A DNA stretch of 64,000 nt from positions 62,001 to 126,000 of the forward strand of contig NZ_JAPQER010000002.1 of the NCBI RefSeq assembly GCF_026735135.1, written 5' to 3'. The stretch's first letter is position 1. The number at the start of each line of letters is the position of its first letter. The notes beneath the pieces are model-generated. The model had not been told where the DNA came from and did not search any database. It saw only the letters and a program-made list of their open reading frames with translations. This DNA is from Clostridium aestuarii (GTDB taxonomy: Bacteria > Bacillota > Clostridia > Clostridiales > Clostridiaceae). Below, one piece after another: positions 53,677 through 62,497 of the stretch. The translations under genes and the position numbers were made by a program.

Positions 53677-54883
53677 TGATAATGGATTTCTTTCTCAAGA
53701 GGAAATAGATGCACTATTAAATGGAGGAAGCAGCTCTGAATCTATAGAAGAATCAAGTGATTCTAATAGTGGAACTAATGTTACAACAGAAAATGCATAT
53801 AATGAAAATAGCATCAACACTGCTACAAATAATTCAGTGGGTGGAGTTGTATCTAACATAGAAAAAGATTTGTTAGGCGAAATAGGAAATATTTCTATGG
53901 GTTCAGCTTCAACAGCACTTTCTACAGTGATTGGTCAACCTGTAAATATAACAACACCTAAAGTTGAGGTTACAACTTTAAAGGAATTAAAAGGTACTTT
54001 TGAAGTACCTAATATAGCTCTAGAAGTAGAATATACAAGTGGAATAGTTGGTCAAAATTTACTTATAATGAAAATTCCTGATGCTGCTATAATTGCTGAT
54101 TTAATGATGGGTGGAGATGGAAAGCCAGATTCATCAAAGGAACTTACAGAAATAGAAGAAAGTGCTGTTTCGGAAGCTATGAATCAAATGATAGGCTCAG
54201 CAGCTACATCAATGGCTACTATGTTTGCTCGTGAAGTTAATATATCGCCTCCTAAATTTAAAATTTGGGAAGATGTTACATTTCCATTAACTGAGGATAT
54301 ATCTGAAGATGAAGATGTAATAAGAGTATCATTTAACATGAAGATTGGTAATTTAGTGGATAGTACTATTATGCAAATTTTACCACAAAAAACTGCTAAA
54401 AAAATAGTATCAATAATGATGGGGCAGGAAGAGGTTCCTCAAAATACTCAACCACAGCAACAACTTCATGAAGAAATAGCTCCCAAACCTCAAGTACAGC
54501 CTAAACCACCAGAAATTCATTATGAACAGCCAACGTATAATTCTGTACCTCAACCGGAAATCAATGTACAGAAGGCTTCATTCCAACCACTTAAAGAGGT
54601 GGCGGTTAATGAATTGCCTAAAAATATTGATTTGATACTTGATGTACCACTTGAAATTTCAGTGGTGCTAGGAAAAGCTAAAATGAATATAAAAGATGTG
54701 TTAAATCTTGGAAACGGTTCTCTTGTTGAGTTAGATAGATTAGCTGAGGAGCCAGTAGAAATTTTAGTTAATGGCAAAAAAGTTGCTTATGGAGAAGTGG
54801 TTGTTGTAGATGAAAATTTTGGTGTGAGAATAGTTAATATAGTAAGCGGTGAGGAAAGAGTTAGAACTCTTGGGGGAAAATAG
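53669..54883 (+). CDS. fliY: Flagellar motor switch protein FliY (FliN-type with CheC-like phosphatase domain)
   Basis: A 404-residue C-ring protein with an N-terminal FliM-like CheY-binding motif FLSQEEIDALLNGG (about 6-19), CheC-like domain with active-site motifs EIGNISMGSASTALS and EAMNQMIGSAATSMA, a Pro/Gln-rich linker (about 255-300) and a C-terminal FliN SpoA domain (about 325-400). ATG 53669 is chosen, after GGAAAAAG within fliM; the frame is open upstream inside fliM. Dephosphorylates CheY-P at the switch. Confidence 0.95.
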   Translation: MNSDNGFLSQEEIDALLNGGSSSESIEESSDSNSGTNVTTENAYNENSINTATNNSVGGVVSNIEKDLLGEIGNISMGSASTALSTVIGQPVNITTPKVEVTTLKELKGTFEVPNIALEVEYTSGIVGQNLLIMKIPDAAIIADLMMGGDGKPDSSKELTEIEESAVSEAMNQMIGSAATSMATMFAREVNISPPKFKIWEDVTFPLTEDISEDEDVIRVSFNMKIGNLVDSTIMQILPQKTAKKIVSIMMGQEEVPQNTQPQQQLHEEIAPKPQVQPKPPEIHYEQPTYNSVPQPEINVQKASFQPLKEVAVNELPKNIDLILDVPLEISVVLGKAKMNIKDVLNLGNGSLVELDRLAEEPVEILVNGKKVAYGEVVVVDENFGVRIVNIVSGEERVRTLGGK

Positions 54884-54962
54884 CTAATTTTAGTGTTTAG
54901 ATGTCGAGAATAATGTTATAGGTTCTTAAATGTTGAAAAATATAATGTTTTTTATAAATAGC

Positions 54963-55006
54963 AATACAAAAAAGGTAATTAGTTTTTCTAATTACCTTTT
55001 TGTATT
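54963..55006. terminator. Bidirectional terminator after fliY
   Basis: AATACAAAAAAGGTAATTAG (from 54963) and CTAATTACCTTTTTGTATT (ending about 55006) form a near-perfect 18- to 19-bp stem with a short T-rich loop. It closes the chemotaxis operon. The remaining 54884-55295 stretch shows no gene. Confidence 0.85.
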
Positions 55007-55295
55007 ACTATTGTAAAATATTAAATAGATATACAACGAAACTTAAAGGGTAGTTTTAAGTAAAGCTAATATTTGAAGTCCTTTGTATATAATTGTTAAG
55101 GAAAATAAATGCAAATTTGAGTATATAAAACTGCATTTTATTAATGTTTTCAACTTTAATTTTAAAAATGCACTTATGCTGTCTACTTTACTTCATAAGC
55201 TATGGAAGAATTTTAAATAAAATTTTAATACAGTACAAATATAAATTTAAAATGAATTTTTTCCTGCAATTTGCTTATTTTTTATTAAATTTGTA

Positions 55296-55323
55296 TAAAC
55301 TTTAATATATCTAAATCGATAAT
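55296..55323 (+). promoter_or_regulatory. Sigma-D (FliA) promoter of flgM
   Basis: TAAA (55296-55299), 15 nt, ATCGATAAT (from 55315). Same geometry as the site before the chemotaxis operon. It lies 43 nt before the flgM start. Confidence 0.8.
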
Positions 55324-55365
55324 ATTAACATAGAAATTAGTGAGAAGTATTAAGGAGTGTAAAAT

Positions 55366-55644
55366 ATGAAGGTTACAGGAGCAAGTGGAAGTAAAATTAT
55401 AAATATATATGGAAAAAATAGCAATAGGATTCAAAAAAACCATAAAAGTTCGGTTAAAAAAGATTCTTTAGAAATTTCTAATGTAGCTAGAAGTCTTAGT
55501 TCTTTGGTAGATAACGAAAAAAATTTAATTTCAAAGAAAAGATTAGAAGAAATAAAAAACCAAATATCAAAGGGAACATATAATGTAGATTCTAAATTAA
55601 TTGCAAAAAAAATGTTAGACATTATGAAAGGAAAAGATGTTTAA
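55366..55644 (+). CDS. flgM: Anti-sigma-28 factor FlgM
   Basis: A 92-residue, basic, mostly disordered protein whose C-terminal half has the FlgM pattern DSLEISNVARSL...KRLEEIKNQISKGTYNVDSKLIAKKML. It holds sigma-D until hook completion and is then lost by export. Preceded by a sigma-D promoter, giving feedback. ATG follows AAGGAGTG. Confidence 0.92.
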   Translation: MKVTGASGSKIINIYGKNSNRIQKNHKSSVKKDSLEISNVARSLSSLVDNEKNLISKKRLEEIKNQISKGTYNVDSKLIAKKMLDIMKGKDV

Positions 55645-55787
55645 ATAATAAATTTTGAAATTTAAAACTTATTTTCTTAATTTTATATTAAAATATCTAT
55701 AAATAAGTTTGGGTTTAAATATATAGTATATTAAGTTAAAGAGTATAAATTTAAGTTGACTATTAATTAGAAAAGAGGATGGGGAAA

Positions 55788-56252
55788 ATGTATAATGAAC
55801 AATCAGTAAAAACTAATGAAGAATTAATTAATAATCAGCAATTCAAGACAGAATTAGAGGAAGTAATGAAAGGGCAGTTTAAGTCGCTAGAACAACTTCT
55901 ATTGGTTTTGGAACAGCAGCATGAATATATAGTAAAAAATGATGTTTTTAATATGGAATCTTGTGTAAAAAAAGTGCAAGAATGTAGTAAAAAAGTGGCT
56001 AAAGTAGAATTGAAACGAAGGGACTTAATTCAAGGGCAAAATATGGGTAAATTAATTAAAAAAATGAACGATAAAGAACTAGATGAAAGTTTTAGAGAGT
56101 TACAAATGCTTTTAAATGAAGTTAAACTTCAAAAGGATACTAATGAATTGCTTATAAAGCATGGACTTAGTTATGTGAATAAAATGCTTGGAGTATTAAA
56201 TCCAGATAGACAGGCAAAAACATATAATTCATATGGAAACATGAGAAGATAA
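55788..56252 (+). CDS. flgN: Flagellar chaperone FlgN
   Basis: A 154-residue, mostly helical protein with a coiled-coil (LEQLLLVLEQQHEYIVKND and the next helices), matching the FlgN family that delivers FlgK and FlgL to the export gate. ATG 55788 is chosen, 9 nt after GAGG (55775-55778); the ATG at 55779 directly abuts that site. flgK follows after 20 nt. Confidence 0.87.
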   Translation: MYNEQSVKTNEELINNQQFKTELEEVMKGQFKSLEQLLLVLEQQHEYIVKNDVFNMESCVKKVQECSKKVAKVELKRRDLIQGQNMGKLIKKMNDKELDESFRELQMLLNEVKLQKDTNELLIKHGLSYVNKMLGVLNPDRQAKTYNSYGNMRR

Positions 56253-56272
56253 AAAAGAATGAGGTGAATAGA

Positions 56273-59200
56273 ATGCCAGGGTTATTTTCGACATTTAATA
56301 TAGGAAGAAGAGGGTTAACAGCTCAACAGGCAGCTATAGAGGTAACGGCACACAATATATCTAACGCTAATACTGAAGGATATACAAGACAAAGAGTTAC
56401 TTTAGAAACTACTAGACCATATTGTAATCCTTCAATGAACAGTGCTGTGGGACCAGGGCAGATTGGTACTGGAGTAGAAGTAGCTGCAATTACTCGTGTA
56501 AAAAATAAATTTATGGATTATCAAGTAAGAAGAGAAACAAGTACCCTTGGACAATATGAAGCAAGAGATAAATTTTTAAGTGAAATAGAAAGTATATTTA
56601 ATGAACCATCAGATACGGGATTATCAACTTTGATAGGAAAATTTTTCGATTCGTGGCAGCAGTTATCAAAACAGCCTCAAAGTTCAAATGCAAGAACTGT
56701 AGTAGCACAACAAGCAGCAGCCTTTGCAAATGAATTGAATCATGAATATAATCAACTTAAAACCATGAAGGGCAATGTTCATGAGGTTATAAGTGATACT
56801 GTATTTAATGCGAATAATATATTGAATCAGATAAGTCAATTAAATCAAGAAATAGTTAGTGTTAAAGTTTCAGGAATGGAACCAAATGACCTAATGGACA
56901 GAAGAGATTTACTTATAGATAAATTAAGTAAGAATTTTAATTTGGATATTAGTCCGGATGATTATAATTCACTTAATTTAACACCAGTAGATACAGCTGC
57001 ATCTGATGATGTTGCAGGGGTATTTGAATATACATTTGATGGAACAACAAACTTAACTGAGGGACAAACAATTGTAATCGATGGTGAAACATGGACAGCT
57101 AAATCTATATCAGCAATTCCACCAGCAGATTCTTCAAACAAAGAGTTTGAAATAGGGTCAGATTTAAATGATACTTTAGGAAAATTAAAAGATTTAATGA
57201 ATGATTCTACAAATGGTTCTAATAACTATATAGCGGAATATGATGTTGTTACTAATAAATTAACATTAACACAGAAAACACCAGAGAGTGTGGCAATAGC
57301 ACCTAAAATTACAGGAACTTATATGGATGATAATAAAATTACAGAAATAAATGTTGATGTTACTGTAAAAGGAAAGGCTGAAAGTAGTACCAATGGTGTA
57401 TTTGAATATACGCTTAATGGAGAAAATTTGAGCCCTGATCAAACAATTGTAATTGATGGTGAAACATGGATAGCTAAAGATACAGCAGCAATTCCAGCAG
57501 CAAATCCTGCAAACAAAGAATTTGTAATAGGAGCAGATTTAAATGATACTTTAAATAACTTAAAAGATTTAATGAATAATTCTACAAATGGTTCTGCTAA
57601 ATATACAGCAGAATATGATGCTAATAAATTAACATTAACACAGAAAACACCATCTAATGCAGCAATAGCACCAGAAATTACAGGAACTTATATGAATGCT
57701 AATAAAATGACAGAAGTAAATGTTAATGTTGCTGTAGAAGGAACGTTTGATAGTGGTACTAAGGCTATATTTGAATGTACATTTGATGGAATAACAAACT
57801 TAACTGATGGAAAAACAATTGAAATTAATGGTGAAACATGGACAGCTAAAACTGCACCAGTAGATGCTTCAAACAAAGAATTTGAAATAGGTGGAACATT
57901 AAATGATACTTTAAATAACTTAAAAGATTTAATGAATGATCCTGATTCTACAAAGGGTTCTGCTAAATATACAGCAGAATATGATGCTACTACTAATAAA
58001 TTAATATTAACACAGAAAACACCAGCAGATGTAGTTTTAGCACCACCGATTACTGGAACTTATATAGGGGTATCTTCTAATGTTGTTGCAGAAGGAGTTA
58101 ATGTTGAAAAATCTTTTGTTAAAGCTAAATATCCTGATACCGCAAGTAGACTTTCTTATATAACTAGCGTAGAACATGATTCTGATTATGAAACAATAAC
58201 TGTTAGGTATGCAAAAAATGGAGATATAAATAATGAAGGAAAAGAAATAAAACTAGATTTAAGGTCTATAACAGATAAGTCAAAACGTCAAGAAATGTTT
58301 GCAGAAATAGATCAAACTAGAGTAATTTGGGCCCAAAATGATGGAACAACGTATGGTGAAGATGAAGATATTGATCCTACTTCAATTAATATAAAAATTG
58401 AGGAACAAGCTGATTTGAATGAAAAACTTCATTTGTTTAGACCATCTAGCGGTGAACTTAAAGGATATATGTCTGTACAGAAAGATGCAGATAAATACAT
58501 AAATCAACTTAATAATTTAGCAAAAGGATTTGCATTTGCTGTTAATACTATTCATAGTGGAGTATCAGATGTTTCAGAGGTACCAACAACAGATCCTTTA
58601 ACGAGTCCTAATACGGATTATATGCCTTTTTTTGTAAATTCGGATGCGGCTGAAGGTCAATATACAAATCATGAAATTACAGATAATACAGCACTAAAAA
58701 ATATTTTAGATGGTGAAGCTGAAATAACAGCAGGAAATATATCAATAAATGAGCAAATATTAAATGATGTTATGCAGATAAAAACAAGGACTAATGATAA
58801 TAAATATGCTTATGCAGGAGAGAACAATGAGGATGGAGAGGTTGATGGAAATAGAGCACTTGCTATAGCACAGCTTAGAGATACATTACTTGAAACTCAG
58901 CATATGAAAACTGACACAACAAGAAAAACTTTTATAGAAAGTATGACAGGTGGAGATTCTTTAAAAAATGGTGGACTAGTAATGTCTGAAGAATTAGGAC
59001 TTTATACAATTAAAAGTAATACAAATGGAATGAACATGGATAATTATTTTAAAAGTACAGTAGATAATCTTGGTATAGGAGAACAAGAAGCAAGAAGAAT
59101 GGTTAAAAACCAACATACAATGCTTGCAGGATTTGAGGAAAGAAGAGCTTCTATTTCAGGAGTATCACTAGATGAAGAAATGTCCAATTTGGTTCAATAT

Positions 59201-59284
59201 CAGCATGGATATCAAGCAAATGCTAAAGTGATTTCTACAGTAGATGAACTTTTAGACGTACTAATCAATGGTTTAAAGAGATAG
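56273..59284 (+). CDS. flgK: Hook-associated protein FlgK, enlarged by three tandem modules
   Basis: A 1003-residue first hook-filament junction protein, far longer than the usual 450-650. The N-terminal GLFSTFNIGRRGLTAQQAAIEVTAHNISNANTEGYTRQ-type segment and the C-terminal GVSLDEEMSNLVQYQHGYQANAKVISTVDELLD-type segment are standard and form the coiled core. Between about residues 249 and 610 sit three imperfect copies of a roughly 120-residue module. ATG 56273 follows GAGGTG (GTG 56264 overlaps that site). The insertion would lie on the outer surface. Confidence 0.95.
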   Translation: MPGLFSTFNIGRRGLTAQQAAIEVTAHNISNANTEGYTRQRVTLETTRPYCNPSMNSAVGPGQIGTGVEVAAITRVKNKFMDYQVRRETSTLGQYEARDKFLSEIESIFNEPSDTGLSTLIGKFFDSWQQLSKQPQSSNARTVVAQQAAAFANELNHEYNQLKTMKGNVHEVISDTVFNANNILNQISQLNQEIVSVKVSGMEPNDLMDRRDLLIDKLSKNFNLDISPDDYNSLNLTPVDTAASDDVAGVFEYTFDGTTNLTEGQTIVIDGETWTAKSISAIPPADSSNKEFEIGSDLNDTLGKLKDLMNDSTNGSNNYIAEYDVVTNKLTLTQKTPESVAIAPKITGTYMDDNKITEINVDVTVKGKAESSTNGVFEYTLNGENLSPDQTIVIDGETWIAKDTAAIPAANPANKEFVIGADLNDTLNNLKDLMNNSTNGSAKYTAEYDANKLTLTQKTPSNAAIAPEITGTYMNANKMTEVNVNVAVEGTFDSGTKAIFECTFDGITNLTDGKTIEINGETWTAKTAPVDASNKEFEIGGTLNDTLNNLKDLMNDPDSTKGSAKYTAEYDATTNKLILTQKTPADVVLAPPITGTYIGVSSNVVAEGVNVEKSFVKAKYPDTASRLSYITSVEHDSDYETITVRYAKNGDINNEGKEIKLDLRSITDKSKRQEMFAEIDQTRVIWAQNDGTTYGEDEDIDPTSINIKIEEQADLNEKLHLFRPSSGELKGYMSVQKDADKYINQLNNLAKGFAFAVNTIHSGVSDVSEVPTTDPLTSPNTDYMPFFVNSDAAEGQYTNHEITDNTALKNILDGEAEITAGNISINEQILNDVMQIKTRTNDNKYAYAGENNEDGEVDGNRALAIAQLRDTLLETQHMKTDTTRKTFIESMTGGDSLKNGGLVMSEELGLYTIKSNTNGMNMDNYFKSTVDNLGIGEQEARRMVKNQHTMLAGFEERRASISGVSLDEEMSNLVQYQHGYQANAKVISTVDELLDVLINGLKR
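57017..58110 (+). repeat. Three tandem about 123-126-residue modules in FlgK
   Basis: Copies begin near 57017, 57395 and 57764. Each has FEYTFDG-like start, T-I-x-I-D/N-GETWTAK, NKEFEIG, LNDTLNNLKDLMN, YTAEYD, KLTLTQKTP and ITGTYM segments. Third copy diverged most. The pattern G-x-T-W/F-x-A ... DT-x-NL ... LTLT-x-KT recurs in many surface and phage proteins. Unit length and identity make intragenic recombination plausible. Confidence 0.88.
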
Positions 59285-59320
59285 CACCTAAAACTTAAAA
59301 ATGAACGGAGTGAGTTTAAA

Positions 59321-60712
59321 ATGCGTGTAACAAATAAAATGCTTTCTAATAGCTTTTTAAATGATATGAGGACTAATCTTGAACATATGAAAACACTTCA
59401 AGAACAGTTAACATCAGGGAAACAGATTAGAAAACCTTCAGATGATCCATTTAAGGTTGCAAGGACAATGCAGCTTCATACAGAAATAGATGCCAATAAA
59501 CAGTATAATGAAAACATTAGCGATACTATAAATTGGCTTGATACAACAGATACAGCAATAGGTCAATTAGGAGACGTAGTTCACAGAGTAAGAGAGCTTT
59601 TAATATCAGCTGGAAATGCAGGATATAGTAAAAATGAAAGAAGAGCTATCAAAGATGAGATAAATGAAAAAATAGGTGAATTTTCACAAATAATGAATAC
59701 TTCTTTTGACGGTAAATATCTTTTTGGTGGAAGTCGTGCTACTACTAAGCCTGTGGATGTTAAAGGCGGAGTTGAATATAAGGGTGCTTTAAAGGTAAAT
59801 ATAAATATCTCAGATTTAAATGAAACTCTTAAGAGTAAAGATGTTGAAATTAAATTAAATGATGGAAGTGCATCAAGTCAAACTATTACTTTAACTAAAG
59901 ATACTACTGGTAAAAAATTTAAAGATATATCTGCACTAGCAAGTGAAATTAATAAGCAATTAAATGAAGATAACAAACCATTTAAAGGTAAACTAAAGGC
60001 TGTTCCTATCATAAGTGAAAGCTCAATAACTTTTGTTTATGATGAAGCTAAAGTGGATGCAAGTACTGATCCAACTGAAATTAACGTTAAGGCAGATAAT
60101 ATTAGTGGGTTAGATGGAAAAGTAATTAATAAAGCAACGGTGAATGACTCGGGAAATGCTGAATTAGTTTACTACAAAAAAGGTGGCGCACAATTAGAAA
60201 CGGTAGAAGATAGCGATACTGATGATGGTAAACAATATAATATGTTAAATCAAAAGCTAAAAACAGAAATATCTCAAGGTGTTATTATGGATTACAATGT
60301 AACAGCTCCAGAAATATTGAAATTTAAGAATTCAGAAAATAAAGAGTTAGATTTAAAAGAAATATTTGAAGCTATAACTAATCATCTTGATGGAAAAGAT
60401 TCAAAAGGTACAGAGTTAGATGATGATGCAATAGGTAAATTAGTAAAAGAAGATCTCCAAAATATAACAGATGCTATGGATAATATTTTAAAGGTTCGTT
60501 CAGAAGTAGGTGCAAAACAAAACAGAATGGAAAGTGCAAAGCAAGTAAATGTGGATAGAAATTTCAATATGACGGAAATACTATCTAAAACAGAAGATAT
60601 AGATATAACAGAAAAAACAATGGAATTTGCTACAATGCAGACGGTATATATAGCGTCACTTCAAACAAGTGCAAAAGTACTACAGCCGTCACTTATGGAC
60701 TATCTTAGATAA
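59321..60712 (+). CDS. flgL: Hook-associated protein FlgL
   Basis: A 463-residue hook-filament junction protein, longer than the common about 300. Flagellin-like N-terminus MRVTNKMLSNSFLNDMRTNL, LTSGKQIRKPSDDP and a C-terminal coiled segment (FNMTEILSKTEDIDITEKTMEFATMQTVYIASLQTSAKVLQPSLMDYL). A variable extra domain lies at about 140-350. It follows flgK by 36 nt. Confidence 0.94.
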   Translation: MRVTNKMLSNSFLNDMRTNLEHMKTLQEQLTSGKQIRKPSDDPFKVARTMQLHTEIDANKQYNENISDTINWLDTTDTAIGQLGDVVHRVRELLISAGNAGYSKNERRAIKDEINEKIGEFSQIMNTSFDGKYLFGGSRATTKPVDVKGGVEYKGALKVNINISDLNETLKSKDVEIKLNDGSASSQTITLTKDTTGKKFKDISALASEINKQLNEDNKPFKGKLKAVPIISESSITFVYDEAKVDASTDPTEINVKADNISGLDGKVINKATVNDSGNAELVYYKKGGAQLETVEDSDTDDGKQYNMLNQKLKTEISQGVIMDYNVTAPEILKFKNSENKELDLKEIFEAITNHLDGKDSKGTELDDDAIGKLVKEDLQNITDAMDNILKVRSEVGAKQNRMESAKQVNVDRNFNMTEILSKTEDIDITEKTMEFATMQTVYIASLQTSAKVLQPSLMDYLR

Positions 60713-60728
60713 TTTAAAAGCAATTGAT

Positions 60729-60836
60729 AATTGACAGTTGACAATGGATAATGAAGGATGTTTTTCTTGCAGAAAAATTAAAATACAAGTTTGATAACAT
60801 AGTTTTGCATTAGCAAAACATCTATAACTGTCAATT
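60729..60836. repeat. MITE-like palindromic element between flgL and fliW
   Basis: Ends are perfect inverted repeats AATTGACAGTT (60729-60739) and AACTGTCAATT (60826-60836); inside are GATGTTTT/AAAACATC and the small hairpin TTTTGC-ATTA-GCAAAA. About 108 nt, no ORF. It resembles small non-autonomous palindromic elements found between clostridial genes. It would fold in RNA and may act as terminator or processing site. Confidence 0.6.
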
Positions 60837-60866
60837 TTTAATTAAAGAAAGTGGGAGAATGATAGC

Positions 60867-61298
60867 ATGGAGCTAAAAACTAAATGTCATGGAATACATC
60901 AGTATGAAGAAAAAGATATAATAACTTTTAAAAATGGATTTCCAGGGTTTAAAGATTTGAAAAAATTTATAATGTTTCCTGTTGAAGATAATACTATGTT
61001 TAGTATATTGCATGCTATAGAAGATGAACAAATTGGATTTATAGTAGTATCACCTTTTGATGTTATGAAGGATTATGAACTGAATTTAGATGATGAAATT
61101 ATAGAAAAATTAAAAATAAAAAATTCAGAAGCGGTTATGATAGTTAATACTGTTACTTTAAGTTCTAAAATTGAAGATATAACCACTAACTTAAGAGCTC
61201 CTATAGTTATTAATACAAAAGAAATGTTAGGGGAACAATTAATATTAAATAATGAAAATTATTTAATAAAATATCCGTTATTTAAGGGTGATGCTTAA
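60867..61298 (+). CDS. fliW: Flagellar assembly factor FliW
   Basis: A 143-residue protein that binds flagellin and, alternatively, CsrA, so controlling CsrA. Signature: [20 protein letters not shown], then [20 protein letters not shown] and [33 protein letters not shown] follows GTGGGAG. Overlaps csrA by 1 nt, coupling the two. Confidence 0.96.
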   Translation: MELKTKCHGIHQYEEKDIITFKNGFPGFKDLKKFIMFPVEDNTMFSILHAIEDEQIGFIVVSPFDVMKDYELNLDDEIIEKLKIKNSEAVMIVNTVTLSSKIEDITTNLRAPIVINTKEMLGEQLILNNENYLIKYPLFKGDA

Positions 61299-61519
61299 TG
61301 TTGGTTATAAAGAGAAAAAAAGGTGAATCTCTATTAATAGGAGAAAATATAGAAGTAACAGTAATAAGTATAGAGAACGGAGCAGTTAAACTAGCAATCA
61401 ATGCACCTAAAACTGTATCAATACTTAGAAATGAATTGTATAAAGAAGTAACAGAAGAAAACAAAAAAGCAGCAATAGGAGATATGTCTTTACTAAAGAA
61501 GCTAAAAAAAGATAAATGA
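61298..61519 (+). CDS. csrA: Carbon storage regulator CsrA
   Basis: A 73-residue RNA-binding protein. The N-terminal [20 protein letters not shown] and RNA-contacting region up to [12 protein letters not shown] (compare family IHREEIY) match. It represses translation of flagellar mRNAs by binding GGA motifs. Overlaps fliW (TAATG). Candidate GGA pair lies upstream of fliS. Confidence 0.97.
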   Translation: MLVIKRKKGESLLIGENIEVTVISIENGAVKLAINAPKTVSILRNELYKEVTEENKKAAIGDMSLLKKLKKDK

Positions 61520-61527
61520 TTTTATTA

Positions 61528-61547
61528 TAGATGACAATTGTCATCTA
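61528..61547. other. Perfect 20-bp palindrome between csrA and flaG
   Basis: TAGATGACAATTGTCATCTA is fully self-complementary. No U-tract follows. Its role is unknown; it may be a protein-binding site or a short relic related to the element at 60729 (shared GACAATTGTC-type core). Confidence 0.75.
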
Positions 61548-61570
61548 CGGAACTATTAGGGGGGGATAGC

Positions 61571-61969
61571 ATGGAGGTTAATGGAATAAGTCAAGGAAGG
61601 CAAATAAGAATAAGTACATATAATAATTTAAATAACAGTGGAGATTCTCAGGTAGCTGATGTGGTTGAGGTGCAGCCAGTTAGAAAAAATGAAAATGCTA
61701 GTAAAGAATTTGAGCATGGACAGGCACAGCAAAAAAATGCAGAAGAAAAAGATATAAAAAAAGCTGTAGATAAATTAAATAAATTTCTTGAAGGTGAAAA
61801 AACTCATGTTGAATATGAAAGACATGATAAATTTAAAAACGAGTTCATAATAAAGATAATAAATAATAAAACAAAAGAAGTTATAAAAGAAATACCACCT
61901 AAAAAAATATTAGATATGGTTGCTGAAATGTGTAAGCTTGCAGGAGTTATATTTGATAAAAAAGCTTAA
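61571..61969 (+). CDS. flaG: FlaG-family flagellar protein
   Basis: A 132-residue protein; residues about 60-130 show the FlaG/YvyC pattern (VDKLNKFLEG, VEYERHDKFKNEFIIKIINNKTKEVIKEIPPKKILDMVAEM). N-terminal part is variable. ATG 61571 follows AGGGGGGGATAG. Its function in filament length control is reported for some species. Confidence 0.87.
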   Translation: MEVNGISQGRQIRISTYNNLNNSGDSQVADVVEVQPVRKNENASKEFEHGQAQQKNAEEKDIKKAVDKLNKFLEGEKTHVEYERHDKFKNEFIIKIINNKTKEVIKEIPPKKILDMVAEMCKLAGVIFDKKA

Positions 61970-62004
61970 AATACAATTTTTAACTGAATTTTAGGGGTGA
62001 TTTT

Positions 62005-62283
62005 ATGGAGTATAAACTAAATAAAATTGATATTGAACTTCGTCAAAGGGTTCATGATGCTACTAAAAAAGGAAAAATTCATGGTAATAAAGATTTAAAC
62101 AAGATTGATAAGGATAAAAGAGAACATAAGAAGGAAGAAAGAGAAGGAAATTTTAAAGAGAAATTAGCTAAGCAAAAGAAGAAAAAGAAAATTACGGTAG
62201 ATGCAGTTAAGGCGGAAAATGTAAATATAGAAGCATTTAAAGAAGAAGTATCAGCAGGAAAATTTTTGAACATTAAAAAATAA
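62005..62283 (+). CDS. Small charged protein in the flagellar cluster
   Basis: A 92-residue, very Lys/Glu-rich protein (middle part KREHKKEEREGNFKEKLAKQ) without membrane segment, probably a coiled coil. ATG follows TAGGGGTG. It lies between flaG and fliS, and probably shares the flaG transcript. I recognise no family. Confidence 0.65.
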   Translation: MEYKLNKIDIELRQRVHDATKKGKIHGNKDLNKIDKDKREHKKEEREGNFKEKLAKQKKKKKITVDAVKAENVNIEAFKEEVSAGKFLNIKK

Positions 62284-62296
62284 ATATTGATTGAGA

Positions 62297-62357
62297 AAAT
62301 TGCATAATTTTAAGATTATATAGTTGTGTGTAAATTTTAATTATGCAATTTTTTCAA
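62297..62357. terminator. Terminator before fliS
   Basis: AAATTGCATAATT (about 62297-62309) and AATTATGCAATTT (62339-62351) form a 13-bp stem, followed by TTT and C. It closes the flgM-flaG unit, so fliS has its own promoter. Confidence 0.75.
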
Positions 62358-62426
62358 TTATATATGGTGAATATTTGTTATAAGTTATGCAGTTACATTT
62401 GCAGAGTAGCTTTTATTTACTAATTG

Positions 62427-62454
62427 TAAAGTTCCTAAAATTAATTACGATAAT
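62427..62454 (+). promoter_or_regulatory. Sigma-D (FliA) promoter of fliS-fliD
   Basis: TAAA (62427-62430), 15 nt, TACGATAAT (from 62446). Third site in the window with this geometry. It lies 44 nt before the fliS start. Confidence 0.8.
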
Positions 62455-62470
62455 CTCATTAAGATAGAAA

Positions 62471-62490
62471 ATCATGGATGATGCAGGAGG
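62471..62490 (+). promoter_or_regulatory. Candidate CsrA-binding leader of fliS
   Basis: ATCATGGATGAT (62471-62482) puts a GGA between complementary arms, and a second GGA lies in the ribosome site GGAGGG (62486-62491). Two GGA motifs about 10 nt apart, one on the ribosome site, are the usual CsrA target. Inference only. Confidence 0.35.
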
Positions 62491-62497
62491 GAAACAT

